In this document: positions 1 to 12,059 of the stretch, in pieces
Numbering within the stretch: the first letter of the stretch is position 1
Layout: each line of letters opens with the position of its first letter
Assembly: GCA_007258455.2 (NCBI GenBank)
Contig: VDFB02275546.1
Coordinates: 62,001 to 126,000, forward strand
Reading direction: 5' to 3'
Source: Sequoia sempervirens
Lineage: Eukaryota; Streptophyta; Pinopsida; Cupressales; Cupressaceae
DNA: 64,000 nt
Program-made: the position numbers and the translations under genes
Notes under the pieces: model-generated
Database searches by the model: none
What the model saw: only the letters and a program-made list of their open reading frames with translations
What the model was told of the DNA's origin: nothing

Positions 1-59
1 TGTGCATAGTTTTAAAAAAAAAAATTGTTGTGCTCAAGATGGGGATTTTACAATTTCAA

Positions 60-605
60 ACATCTTATGGGAAGGAATTCTTGTTCAATGTCTTATAACC
101 ATTCACCCAAAACTAAAGAGAGTCTAATAGAATGTCAAATCAGTTTATTGAGGTCTGCAATAATACAAAACCTAGAAAAATAGGTCACTAGACCACCAAT
201 ATTTGGGTTTGAGCTACAAACATATCTCCCCAATAAGTTTCCAATCAATTTGAAAATTTCCTCAGTCCATAATTCCTAAGGAAATTTGAACATTTGAATC
301 CACACCAGAGCCTCCCTTATTTCTTCTAAGTGAGGGTCGAAACTTAGGGTCTAAGTGCAAACATAAATCCTGGCATTACTTATAAAACAAGGCCCTCCCT
401 TCAACACACCATCTCTTTCAAAATCAGATTGGAAAACAATTTGCAGGAAACTGACATCTGGGGAAAGACCATTCCAGTTCTTTGCTATCCATGCTTTGAT
501 TTTTTCCATAATAGGACAAATCCCAATAAACCTAGAAATGGAGACTTGCTTCTTATTATTTTGACCTTAGAGTTTAGGAATTCCACAGGGATACATATTC
601 ACGAA
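60..605 (-). pseudogene. DUF4283 / LINE ORF1-type fragment
   Basis: Reading the minus strand gives a recognisable DUF4283-like stretch: FIGICPIMEKIKAWIAKNW, then RDGVLKGGPCFISNARIYV, then ALVWIQMFKFP and LWTEEIFKLIGNLLGRYV. The order (a substituted 'WV..KGGPW' core, then a 'PVWIRL.NLP' turn, then an 'IG..LG' helix) is that of ORF1 proteins of plant L1-type LINEs and related retroelement proteins, which bind RNA. Several in-frame stops break it (after YVCT, after FKFP, after LNKLI). The downstream zinc-knuckle region is not clear, and the fragment runs to the window edge. A similar domain occurs at 20480-20922. It cannot be functional as read. Confidence 0.6.
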
Positions 606-610
606 ACTTA

Positions 611-1052
611 AATTATCAAAATTTCCAGATTGGCATTATCAACTAACATTTTCAAATACTTCTAAGAAGTTGCTATGTGCTCAGCCTCTACCTCAACAAG
701 AAAACTACCTAAAGCCCTCACTTCATCAAACCAACATGACCTACCATTAGCCTCACATTTCCCTTCTTCCACACCTTCACAAGCTTCTGCAACAACAACA
801 CTACTCTTAATCGCTCGCCCATTGCACTCCCCTACACTCTACCCTACGCCAAAATTTTACATCTTTTCCTTTTCTTAAAAATTCATTCCTTTTACATCTA
901 TGTTTAAAATCAATAAAAAACTATGTTAATAAGAAATTATTGCATTAAAGGATACAATATAAATATGGTATTGAATAATAATCAGTACTGAGCAATAAAG
1001 GTATCTTATCCAAGATATTATGAAAAGGTATAATTTTTAATTAGAAGAAAAT
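611..1052. other. AT-rich spacer, no gene seen
   Basis: No credible coding sequence. The last part (about 900-1052) was joined to 18860 onward before the chromovirus inserted, so it should hold the 3' flank or 3' end of the Helentron described at 18860-23790. I could not identify a Helitron-type terminus by eye. Confidence 0.4.
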
Positions 1053-1057
1053 ATTTG
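1053..1057. repeat. Target site duplication ATTTG, left copy
   Basis: ATTTG precedes the LTR start TGTAATGCCCC at 1058. The same five bases follow the LTR end GTGTTACA at 18855-18859. A 5-bp duplication is usual for Ty3/gypsy integrase, and it fixes both ends of the outer element. Confidence 0.9.
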
Positions 1058-2939
1058 TGTAATGCCCCCACCACGCAACCCTAGGGGAAGTTGCAACTAC
1101 TAAACAAATGCACAATTTTTTTAATTTTTTTTTGTTTAATTACAAATACAAGTATGATCACAACCCCACGCCAACAATCCCCTAAGGTTACGAGACAAAG
1201 ATAATTAAATCACAAATTAATACAACATGCATGAAATGAAACATAATGACATTCACTTAACTAATTAAAGCACATACATTCCATACATGAGATTTTCATT
1301 AAGACCATGAGATCCATCATGGTTACCAATGATAGAAGTTATATAATTACAATTACATCTCTCATTCCCAGAATGAGGTAATTCAATAACATGATTGTTT
1401 ATTACAAATTTCCACCTCGATAACAATGAGGGGTAAATAAAATACAAGAGCAACTAGTATAAATGAAACCAAGGTAGCAATTGGAATTCCACGAGCTGTC
1501 CAACACGAAAGTCTCGTCCTCATAAGCCAATGCTAAAACAATGGAGTAAGGTGCATGTTCCACCCAACCATGTGATACCCAAAGGCTCACCCCCCGTGCT
1601 AGGAGATAGTAACAAGGGTTTCAGGTCAAGACCAACAACCTCTATACATAGGAAACATGACTCAACTGAAAAGGATACGAACATGACATCACATGACACA
1701 AAGGTTACTATGCTTCCAGTTTTGAAATAGTAATCACATCACGAATAAAAACATAATGTAGACTTAGGAGAACTGTCATCACAATGTCGCATGGGATATC
1801 CTGGCAAGTCTTCCTAGGTCCCAGCCCCCATCTCGAGATATCCTGGTAACCTCTAATGACTCCCGGCCCCACATGCAAACCAATGTGGAATCAGTTATAT
1901 TTCAAAGGGACAAGATAATGATCTTGCCACTCCAGGCCTTCTCGTCTCATCCCAAGTCTATACAAGCACTTGCATCCATGAGTGAGGAAAAATTAATCTT
2001 TTTAAATGTTGGTACCACCTATGCTAATTAATTGGTTTAGGTTTTCACTGAATTAACCAACTTACATTGAGATCTCCTGGCACCACTTTGTGTGCCGACC
2101 CTCAATGCAAGCCACTTCTCTAAGACAACACGTGGAACTATGCCACCACCAAAGGTACTCAAATATGACCTAGGGATAATGAATCCCTAACCATGACATG
2201 AAGTATATAAAACCCGCCCAAGATAATCAGATATAACACTGGATGCACGTAAACGCTACCCATGGCAAACAAGGTTGAATGACAAGAATAAGTACCTCAC
2301 GATGAAAGAAAGCTTGCAAACAAAATAAGGTAATCTACCTTTGGATTTCATAAATCCAATCATTCATCGCATTAGTGCATTTAAACAGTTTAAATAACTA
2401 GGTTCTTGCACAATCACATAAGGGTTTGAATGTTTGTTTGATTCTTGTTGACGCAATACACACAATATCTTTAAATCAATTTCTTTTCTTTTAATAACCA
2501 ATAATTTACCATAAACCAACTTTCATTTATCCCTTAACAATTAACTCATTATAATTTAAATATTCCTTTCGTTTAGAAAATAAATCACATTTAAAAATAC
2601 ATATATATTTATTAAATAACCATATAATCAGATATACATATATATATATATAATTAATATTTACATGTGCATGATAATTACTTAAGCATTTATTAAAATA
2701 TATTATACACATATTATAATATATATATTATCTAATAATATTAAATTATTATATATAACATATATATTAAAATATATATATAAATTATATTTTAATTGAC
2801 AAAATAAAATATTGAAAAGAAATTTCATATTATATATATTAAATATAAAACATATAATATGCAATATGTTATATGTTTTATATTTAATAAATATAATAAA
2901 TGAAATTTAAAAAAAAGTAAATTTTAAACCAAATGCCAT

Positions 2940-3078
2940 CCACATTTTAGGGTTCGGTCGCGCCCTGTTCGAACAGGGGACGCAGCCCCCATGAATGGGG
3001 GCAGTGGCCTGTGTAGGTAGCGACAGCGCTACCTCCACAGGTAGCAGTCGCCACTCTTGGGGCAGCCGAGGGTTTAAA
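2940..3078. repeat. GC-rich island with three successive hairpins in LTR
   Basis: In strongly AT-rich LTR sequence lies a GC-rich island holding three inverted repeats in a row: CCCTGTTCGAACAGGG (perfect, 16 bp), GCCCCCATGAATGGGGGC, and an arm pair CCTGTG...CACAGG that encloses AGGTAGCG...CGCTACCT. The other LTR keeps the same three at 16845-16975. It may form structured RNA in the transcript or be a GC island; function unknown. Confidence 0.6.
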
Positions 3079-3095
3079 CCCTCCCCTAATACACA

Positions 3096-3100
3096 TAGCC
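3096..3100. repeat. Target site duplication TAGCC of nested solo LTR, left copy
   Basis: TAGCC precedes 3101 and recurs at 8239-8243. The uninterrupted site in the sister LTR (around 16989-16996) reads ACACATAGCCCATC with a single copy, which proves the insertion. Confidence 0.9.
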
Positions 3101-6100
3101 TATAACGCCCCACCATGCAACCATAGGGAAAGTTGCAATTTACTAAACAACCGAACTATTTTTTTTTGAAATAAGAACAATAGCATGCAAGCTAGAACAA
3201 TTCACATACAAGTTCACTTAACCATTGCTAACCAATCCCCTAAGGTTGCGAGACTGAGTTACTTAGACCAAACACGGAACAAGAATTAAAACGATACCAA
3301 ATAATTTCTTAACAAATAAAGTTCACATACATTCTATTCATAATAGTTTACATCCAAGAATATGAATTACCACTTGATTCCAATAACATAGTTTACAACA
3401 TAATTACAACACTCATTCCCCGAATGAGATAAATCCAACAAGTATGATTACATATTATAAACTCCACCTCGATAACAACTGAGGGGTAATAAAATACAAT
3501 AAGAACTAAGAGAACAAGGCATGAGAAGAAACTGATTCCCACGAGCTCTCCACCTGGAAATCACGAACACACAAACATGAAGAAGAACCAATGGATTTAA
3601 GATGCATGCCACCCGACCATGTGGAATCCAAAAGGTTCCACTCCCTCCGTGCTAGGAGATAGTAACCAGGAATTCCTACACAATACCATCTACCACTAGA
3701 AACGGGCCACACAAAACTGATATGAAATAAATACAAGACCTCATCACATGACTGAACGGTCATACACACAACTCTGGTACGAACTCTCACAACACCGACA
3801 TAGGTTACATTGCTTCCAGACATAGAATAGATCAAGAGTGTCACAAATAACAAGTGCAAACTACTGACTTAGGAAGAGTGTCATCACATAGCTCGTCAAG
3901 GGATATCCTCTGGGAATCTTCCTAGGCTCTGGCCCCCACCTTGTGTTATCCTGGTGGCCTCTACCGAAATCCCGACACCCATGCTCACTCATGCGGAATC
4001 AAATACCTCTCGTGAAGATGAGATAGATGATCTTGCCATTCCAGGCCTTCCCGTCTCATCCCAAGTCTCGTACTAGCCCTTGGGTCCATGAGCGAGGCAC
4101 AATTATCTTGTTTAATGTTTGATGCAACCTAAGCTTCTAAAATTTTAATTTAGTTATCACTGAATTAACCAACTTGCAAAGGGTTATCCTGGCACCACTT
4201 TGTGTGCTGGCGCCCATTGCAAGCCACTCTCCTAAGACAACACGCATGGTAATAACCAGAATAGGTATCCAGATAAACACAACCTCTCCATTCAAGGAGG
4301 TAACAATCAAGAACTCACACCAACACTGGAGGCAACAAGGTTAAGACCCTCTCCAAACACTGGAGGCAACTAGGTTAAGCCCTCTCCAAACACTGGAGGA
4401 AAACAACAAAACAAAACCACTCCATCCAAGGAGGCACATATTACAAAACCTTCTCCTATTTCCAAGGAGGCACAAATTACAAAACCCGTACGTGAAAACC
4501 GGGTGAAACGACATGGTGTAATTATACATATTTTCCATAACACATCAAAGGTTGACTTGCATTCCACAACCGATATCGATAAAATAACTCCTATATGGAA
4601 GACTTTCAATACATTCACACTAATTCCACAACACAACAAAGACGAACAATTAACCACTGAGAACATTTCAGACAATGAAGTGAGCTATTGTTCGGATTTC
4701 CTAAATCCAATCAAACACAGTATTCATGACTTGCATTTATCCAACCAATTGATCCCATCTCTTTTCATGGCATAGAAATATTCAAAGAATAGATCATTTA
4801 CTCTAAATTACACAACCATATTCTAAATTCAGACATTTCAATAAATAACATCATTGAATCAAAATCAAACCAATTAATAACTCTACGTCCCACAATCATA
4901 TAATGTAATTAAATCCACTTGTTTTATAAAGCATTTGGATTAAATAAATTACTCTTTATTTCAACCTAGCAATAAATCAACAACTCAATCTCATATGATT
5001 CATTAAATCATTCATTACTTCTAAGTTTTCTCATTTGTATTCTATATTTAGAACAATTTGATAAGAAGACGTTTAGATCAAATAAATCAATTTTTCTTTC
5101 AATTCGACTTAATAAATCAACTAAATCTTCAACTAAATCTCATCTCTACTTGAATACGAATACATTCCAACAAATATACTTAATACTTAAATCACACTGT
5201 TGACATTTAAGAATCTATAACAATTCTTTATATTTCGTTTCCCAATCTCATATCTTATTAAAAATCAATCTTTAAAATAAAAGCATTTGATTATCTAGAC
5301 TCTATCCTTTAAAATAAATCATTGACTATGAAAAATTCAACGTTCTAAATAATTCATTTGAATATAAAATCCACTTTGCTTCTATTTCGAATCAAAATCA
5401 TCTTACAGTTATCTATGTTTGAATCTATCCCTTAAATTTCATTTGACACAGTTATCCGTAACAATCAAAATCAAATTATAAATAAATCAAACTGTTGACA
5501 AATAAATCATCTGATTGGACTAAGTCAATCGTTATCTCTAAGTTTCACTATTATATTCAAAATCAAGATATTTTAATAAATAAGCATTTAAATTAAATCA
5601 CTTAAACCATAATTCATCATAGGATAAATTAATCAAAGTCAAAATTCTAAATGAAACGTTTGATCATACTTCTATTTCATTTCATCTCAACAAATGAGAT
5701 AATAGTTCTACGCTCCTCTTTTAACTATTACAATATCATTTAACATATGCCTTCGAAACATTATTTTATGTTTCTAAGATTTACTATTTATTCCTGGTAA
5801 TCAATAATGAAATTTCTAAATAAAGATATTCGATTAATTAAATAACTCCGTTTATTTCAACTTGATGATCAAAGTCAACTCCTTAAATAAATTATATTTT
5901 CATATATTTCAATTAATCATATTTTGTTCCTTATTATTTTACATAAACAAATATGTCTTCAATATACATTTAAATAATAGCTCAAAATCAATTCTTTTAA
6001 AAGAAATTACGGCTATTTATTTAAAATATCAATTTCTTCAACAAAAACTCACATGACCATTATAATATTTCAACTAATCATCTAACACCCTTTATTATGC

Positions 6101-6422
6101 CAAATAAAATATTAATTAAATAAACTATTATTTTATTTGCATAAAAATAAATTATTTAAAGTTTAAATTTAAACCCCCATTTTTAAATTTCCATATATCA
6201 TAATTTATTTAATTAAAATATTATATTTATATATATTTTTAATAATATATATATATATATTATAATATTATAATATATATATTATATTTATATATTATAA
6301 AATATACATATAAATTTACACATTTTAAATAACATATAAACAGTAATCAAAATTTTTATAACTTTTATATTTATTTTTTTTACAAAGGGCCGAAGCCCTA
6401 AATTCGTGCCCCCTGCCTCCCG

Positions 6423-6598
6423 TGGTCGGCGGGGCTGTGTGCTCCGCCCACAGCCCATCGCCACCCACGACGGCGGGGCTGTGTGCAAAGCACACAACAT
6501 CCGTCGCCTACGGCGGGGGAACTGTGTGCTTCGCACACAGTGACCGTCGCCCGCGGGCGGCGGGGCTGTGTGTCGAGCACACAGTGCCCGACCCCCGG
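6423..6598. repeat. Tandem array of four 43-44 bp GC-rich hairpin units
   Basis: CTGTGTG-type palindromes begin at 6435, 6479, 6522 and 6566, a period of 43-44 bp. Each unit has a CGGCGGGG run and then a stem such as CTGTGTGCTTCGCACACAG, whose loop differs between units (TCCGC, CAAAG, CTTCG, GTCGA) while the stem is largely kept. A GGTGGTGGCGGCGG run follows. The array is an isolated GC island in AT-rich solo-LTR sequence. Long open frames on both strands here arise from GC content and the repeat, not from a protein. Confidence 0.75.
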
Positions 6599-7764
6599 CA
6601 GCGGTGGTGGCGGCGGTGGGGGTTGGCCTCCCCAGCCCCCCCAAAAATAAATAAAATTTATTTTATTTGCAAATTTAAAATACAATTAATCCCCCACAAA
6701 ATACCCCTTAAGAACTTCACAAAAGAACAACCAGGGGTATTTTCCAGAAATTCAATAACTGGAAACCCTAGTATTTAAAAAAAAGAACTTGTGGGTCTTT
6801 TGGTTTTCTTTTCAAAAAAACTCAACAATCTTGTAAGCTTTCAAAGAAATATCTCATGGTTTTATGGGATTCAAACAACCTTTAAAAATTTCAACATAGC
6901 ATGAAGAGGATTTGATCCATTTTCAAAATAAACAAGCAAGATTAAAGAAAAACCTGATTTTCCTTCAACAATTTGAATCCTTCAAGCATGGTGTTCTCCA
7001 ATCCTTCCCTTGAATCCAACTTTAACCAAAACCTCGTTCTCCCTCAAAATTCCAAGCAAAACCCATCCCCCAAAAATGAACAAAAAAACATTCTGAAAAT
7101 AGAGTTTCCCCCAAATTATTCACAAATTCAAACTCAAATTCAATTTCAATTTTCAAATTAAAAAAAAAAACAAATATCTTTTATCAAAAAAGTCAACTAT
7201 TTCAAAAAAAATATCTTTTCTACAAAGTCATTGTATTTTGAAACATTTGAACTTTAAATAAGTTAAAACAAAATTCTATTTTCCAAATAGAATGCAATAC
7301 CTTTTAATTTAATTTAATTTTTTTCTTTTCAATAAAAGAATTTAAAACTTTTAACACTTTTAATTCGAAAGAAATAACTTAATCAATTCACACAATTAAT
7401 TTAATTAATCAATAAAATAAATCTAATTCCAAGATTAGATTATTTTATTAATTAAATTAAATTAATTAATAAAGTAAATAACATTCCTAGCATTACAACC
7501 AATTACATTTAAGCCACAGATTAACAACACAAGCCATTATAACTTGAATTTAATTAAAGACCAAGGTGATCTGGGCAACATGAAACAACCAAACCCGACT
7601 ACAACCCAACAACAAACGGTGACTAGGGTAATGACTTGACACAGAAAACCTAGCTACTATCTCCCAAATAATTTTCGTTGGTAAATGGACATGCTCACAC
7701 CTATGAAGCTAGGTGGAGTCGATGTCATGTACCTACCAACCTGCAGCAAAGACCATGCCGAATG

Positions 7765-7770
<6 letters not shown>

Positions 7771-7800
<30 letters not shown>
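7771..7800. repeat. (AT)15 microsatellite at the LTR TATA-box position
   Basis: Fifteen uninterrupted AT units. It sits between the two conserved promoter blocks at the place where the host LTR has a short ACATATATATATAAATATT TATA-like element (9693-9711). Confidence 0.85.
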
Positions 7801-7806
<6 letters not shown>

Positions 7807-9692
7807 TATGATCAAACACACTGTGAAGAGGGAATCTCGGAATTGTAGGGCGCTCGCAAGCCAGTGATACAATCCGCCCCTTTCACCAATACAGTATCTC
7901 TAACTGACGCATCTAACATCAATGATATGATCAATAGTATAAAACATCATTTAATCAGATATCTTCTAAGTTTTTCTAAAACATGTTATTAAGATACATC
8001 AGAATAAGATAACCTCACATCAACATATAGCTTCCACATTGTTTAACAATCACAATCACAAGTAATCAAGTTCCAAAGTCAAAGCATGTTCAGACACAAT
8101 CGTTGCACCATGATATAACATGCGCATCACCAAACAGTTCATGATCAAACAATCACTAAGTTCATAGTCACATCATAAGCATAATCAGACATAAAAGAAC
8201 CTTGTCGATCCAAATATCCAAAACGGAGGGGTGTTACATAGCCCATCATTTAAATCAATCCGCCATAAGGATTTTCACACGCCTTTGACTGGTAAAAAGG
8301 CGGAAATTCTGGGTAAAACCCAGACTAGTAAAAAAAAACACAGTTTCTCATTGTTCGAATTTTTTTGATATAAACATTTTACAAATAAATAAATGTATAT
8401 GTATTTGCATATATATATGCATATACACAGTCATAATAAATGACTGTAAAAATGCTTATTTTCCATACCCAGATTGAGCAAATGCTCAATCTAAGAATTA
8501 CAATAATTTGCCATTGAAATTGCAAGATTTACCACAAAAAAATAAAGATTTCTCACAATATGAATTGAGATCTTTCCAAGCAATTACACTTTCAAAGAAA
8601 ATCATTGAATTTCCATGCTTGTTTTCAAGATTTTCATAGATAGTTTTCATTCACTTTTTTTTTTTGTTTTCACTAAGTTTGAGAGTTCTTTTGTTCAAAT
8701 TCAAATGAAGATATTCTCATGGGTTTTCAATCAAAGTTTGAATTCCATTAACAAATTGAACCATTTCAAACAAAAAGCAATAGGATTTCAAAATGAGATT
8801 GCATAATAATAAAAAAAAACATGGAACCTTTTGTTTTTCTCCAAGCTATTTGAATCCTTCAATGGAGGTTGCTCTCCTTCAAATTTTGCTTCAACCAATC
8901 TTTCCAATCCTTCTTCAAAATTTCCTCCAAGAATTTTCAAGTTTTTTGTTGCTCTCCAAAATTACCATTTTCAAAAAAAGATCATTCAAAAAAGAAAATG
9001 CATTTCCTTATGCCCTTCTCCAAAATTGTCAAACCCCTAATTTGGGTTCACCCACCATAGTTATTGCTATTTTGGATATTTTTGGATATTTTCATTTTTG
9101 AAATTTACTAAAACAATTCTATTTCCCATTTCAAATGCATAACAATTATTTTAAAAAGAAATCTATTTGCACCCCAAAAGCCAATTAAATTCTCTTTTAT
9201 CCACAAAATTGAATTTGCTAATTGCATTTAACAAAAAAACATTTTTTAATTTTATTTCAAGAGGAATGCAAGGCAATTACTATTTTTTTTATTTGCCACA
9301 ATATCTATTAATGCTAACACAATTGAACTAATTTAATTAATCAGCAATAAATCTAATTCATGATTAGGTCATTTTATTGATTGAATTAAATTAATTAATT
9401 AATTAATAAGCACTCTTTTATGAATTTTGACAATAAATTTAAATAAAGCAAACACAATTTCACTAGGAAATTTAATCACGCAAGCAAAGAGAGACGAGAT
9501 GACAAGAAAATATCTTATCCCAACTGACAACCAACGACCCACTATGGCTAGGGTGATGTCACAACATAGAAACCCAAGCTACTATCTCCCAATTGTTTTC
9601 CGTTGGACAAGGGACATGCTCAGACCTGCGAAATCAGGTGGAGTCAATGTCATGTACCTGCATCATGCACACAACACAAGTGTCGAACATGC

Positions 9693-9830
9693 ATACATAT
9701 ATATATAAATATTAAAACACACCATGAAGAGGGAATCGCAGAATCACAGGGCACTCGCGTGCGAGTGATGTGATCCCGTCCCCTTCACCAATACAATATC
9801 GCTAACTGACGCCTCTATTCATCAATGGTA
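9693..9830 (-). promoter_or_regulatory. Putative LTR core promoter: TATA element plus conserved upstream block
   Basis: Reading the minus strand from the U3 start at 10055, a conserved block (about 9721-9813) with the perfect palindrome CACTCGCGTGCGAGTG (9752-9767) leads to a TATATATATATGT element (9693-9706). The block is kept in the sister LTR (palindrome at 18551-18566) and, more loosely, in the nested solo LTR (7815-7910), where most other sequence has diverged. Promoter role is inferred from position and conservation. Confidence 0.5.
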
Positions 9831-10055
9831 TAATCAAAGCATAAAGCATCAATAATTCACATACATGATAATTTTAATCCATAACATGAAATAGTAATAT
9901 CATCTGAACAAAGTACCATCACATCAAAAACACAATATTTACACCGCTTATCAATGAGCGGTCAAAGTAATCAAGTTACAACCAACGTGCTGACAACGCA
10001 TAACATACATAACAAACGTTGTTCAATCAAAAGAACAAAATGGAGGGGTGTTACA

Positions 10056-10066
10056 TCCTCCCCCCC
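10056..10066 (-). promoter_or_regulatory. Polypurine tract of chromovirus
   Basis: The minus strand reads GGGGGGGAGGA directly before the 3' LTR start TGTAACACC. It primes plus-strand DNA synthesis. The same tract occurs beside the candidate LTR at 35008-35018. Confidence 0.85.
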
Positions 10067-10077
10067 TAGGGTCAGGC

Positions 10078-10262
10078 TTACTCTTGGAAGCCTGCAAACA
10101 AGTAGGGATAAAGTTCCCTCACCCTAGCTACATCTTCCCAAGTGGATGATGTGTCATCTCTAGGATCCTACTGAATCCTGACCCGATCAATATCTCACCC
10201 TCGAAGAGCGAGCGTTCTACGCTCCACCATGGTCACGGGCTCCAAAGCCAGCTGCCCGTCCT
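10078..10262 (-). pseudogene. Chromodomain-like C terminus
   Basis: After the GPY/F module the frame reads VEDGQLALEPVTMVERRTL, then a TGA, DIDRVRIQ, a TAG, and DPRDDTSSTWEDVARVREL with YPYLF. The 'ER..L...EI..V.IQW....EATWE....MRE.YP.LF' pattern is that of chromovirus chromodomains, which tether integration to marked chromatin. Both stops can be read as changed Trp or Gln codons. This part identifies the element as a chromovirus. Confidence 0.8.
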
Positions 10263-10264
10263 CT

Positions 10265-11345
10265 ACCTGCAAGGAATTCCAATCAAGGACATGAGAAATG
10301 TTTGGATGGTACGGCCAAAGAACTGATACATGAAATACGTCGTGCACACGTGAGAGACTGGGCGGTAAAGCAAGATGGTAAGCAACATGACCAATCTTCT
10401 CAAGAATCTCAAAGGGTCCAACAAAGTGAGGCGCCAACTTAGAGCCTTTTCCATAATGGATTGGACTCTTTCGTGGATGCACACTCAAGAAGACTCGATC
10501 GCCTACGGAAAACTGACGATCCACTCTATGCGCATGCGCATACTTCTTCTGCCTATCCTGTGCTGCCACCAAGTGCTCTCTAGTCCTATCCACCTGCTGC
10601 TCCATATCCTGCAACATCTCAGGACCCAAAGTTACTCTATCCTCTAGCCGATCCCAACTCAAGGGAGTGTGACATGGTCGCCCATACAATGCCTAGAATG
10701 GAGCCATACCGATAGAACTCTGAAATCCATTATTATAGGCAAACTCTACCAAATAGAGATAGTCCTCCCATCGTGTCTGTTGGTCCATCACATACATACG
10801 CAACATGTCTTCGAGGATCTGATTGACCCTCTCAGTCTGTCCATCTGTCTCTAGGTGGTAAGCTGAATTGAAGTTCAACTGTGTTCCCATCGCATGTTGT
10901 AATGACGTCCATAGAGCTGAGGTGAACACAGGATCCCTGTCAGAGATAATTCGATGCGGAATGCCATGTAACCTCACTATATCCTCCATGAACACTCTAT
11001 CTACGGATGATGCGGTATAGGAAGAGTGCATAGGTGAGAAGTGTGCTACCTTCGTCAACCTATCCACTGTCACCATAATTGCATCATGTCGTCTCGAAGA
11101 GTTAGATAAACCAACAATGAAATCTAATGAGATTATATCCCATTTCCACTCTAGTACTAAATGTGACTGCAAAAGCCCTGCTGGATGTTGGTGTTCGAGC
11201 TTCACCCGCTAACACTCTAGACACCTCGACATAAAATCTGCAATATCTCGCTTCATCCCTGGCCAAAAATATAACTGACGCAAATCTACATACATCTTCT
11301 TCACCCCTGGATGGGCTGAATAAGGTGCACGATGTGCCTCAGTCA
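10265..11345 (-). pseudogene. Chromovirus integrase (HHCC finger, core, GPY/F)
   Basis: Inserts cDNA into the chromosome. The H2C2 finger is [13 protein letters not shown] with SRCLEC. The core has DFIVGL and VTVDRLTK, ISDRDPVFTSALW and ETDGQTERVNQILE, giving the D,D,E triad. The C-terminal GPY/F module reads HFVGPFEILEKIG and ends VFHVSVLWPY. TAG stops occur directly after the finger (11206-11208) and after GMAPF (about 10690), both at places where relatives usually have Gln or Glu. Confidence 0.9.
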
Positions 11346-11569
11346 TGACCAAAGCACGGAGCTCACATGATGGGGGAACGTATATGCGTCCCATGTGTCT
11401 CAATATCTCATCAGCATCTAGAGAGTATCTTGAATATCTACCCTCAAGGGGTCTTCCTGCCTCCATTACCGATCTAACATCCTGATACCAACTGTCGACT
11501 GGGAGGGCAGAAAGAATCCAACTCCGCAAATCAACAATAAGAGTCAACTCAGATAACTCATTCCTTCGC

Positions 11570-11915
11570 CTACTGAGGGCATCTGCAACCACATTCTCCT
11601 TCCCTTGGATATACTTCACCTTGAAGTCATATTCACAGAGAAACTCCATCCATCGCCTTTTCCTAGCATTAAGGTTGGGCTGCGTGAAGATATACTGAAG
11701 GCTCCTATGATCACTATGCAGCTCAAACCTATGCCCAAGAAGAAAGTGCATCCATCTCGTCAATGCATGAACCACTGCTTCCAACTCAAGATCGTGGGTA
11801 GGATAGTTTAGCTCATGATCCTTGAGCTTTCGTGACTCATATGCAATGACACGACCCTCCTGCATCAATACTGCACCTAATCCCTCCAAGGACGCATCTG
11901 TACAAACTACAAAGT
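11570..11915 (-). pseudogene. Chromovirus RNase H domain
   Basis: Degrades the RNA strand during cDNA synthesis. Visible motifs: [17 protein letters not shown] (first Asp), [15 protein letters not shown] (Glu), [16 protein letters not shown] (Asp) and VVADALSRR at the end. No stop falls in this domain. Confidence 0.9.
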
Positions 11916-12059
11916 CCCCAACATGATCCGGTATCACAAGTATAGGTGCACTGGTCAACTTCCCATTAAGACACTGAAAGGTTGACTCACACTTCTCAGA
12001 CCACTCAAACCTCTTTCCTTTCCTCTGAACGGAGGTGATAGGATGCCCTAGCCTCGAAA

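Larger units (their letters stand above)
3101..8238 (-). mobile_element. Nested 5.1-kb solo LTR of a related gypsy family
   Basis: Starts TATAACGCCCCACC (first G of TGTAA changed to A) and ends GGAGGGGTGTTACA, flanked by TAGCC duplications. The start and end each occur once inside it, and no gag or pol sequence or PBS is seen, so it is one LTR left by recombination. It shares short blocks with the host LTR (the 'GCAACC.TAGGG.AAGTTGCAA' start, 'CCACCTCGATAACAA.TGAGGGGTAA', the promoter block near 7690-7910), which shows a common ancestry. At 5,138 bp it is long even for Tekay-type LTRs. Orientation is taken from those shared blocks. Confidence 0.85.
1058..10055 (-). repeat. 3' LTR of chromovirus, interrupted by solo LTR
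   Basis: Begins TGTAATGCCCCC and ends GGAGGGGTGTTACA, matching 14833-18854 along its length. Removing the nested 3101-8238 insertion and one copy of its TSD leaves about 3.86 kb against 4.02 kb for the other LTR; the difference lies mainly in AT microsatellites and an indel of about 70 bp. Short open frames inside it are non-coding LTR sequence. Confidence 0.9.

Noticed and set aside
6288..6778. Overlapping 95-118 codon frames on both strands
   Set aside because: They come from the GC-rich tandem hairpin array, are rich in Pro/Arg/Gly/Ala in every frame, and the unit explains them without a protein.
8793..9101. Three overlapping plus-strand frames with homologues at 17587-17894
   Set aside because: They are repeated because both LTRs carry them, they differ by frame changes between the two copies, and they lack any domain; LTR sequence.
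10263..11811. Plus-strand and other-frame ORFs across the chromovirus pol
   Set aside because: Shadows of the minus-strand gag-pol frame, which carries all recognisable domains.
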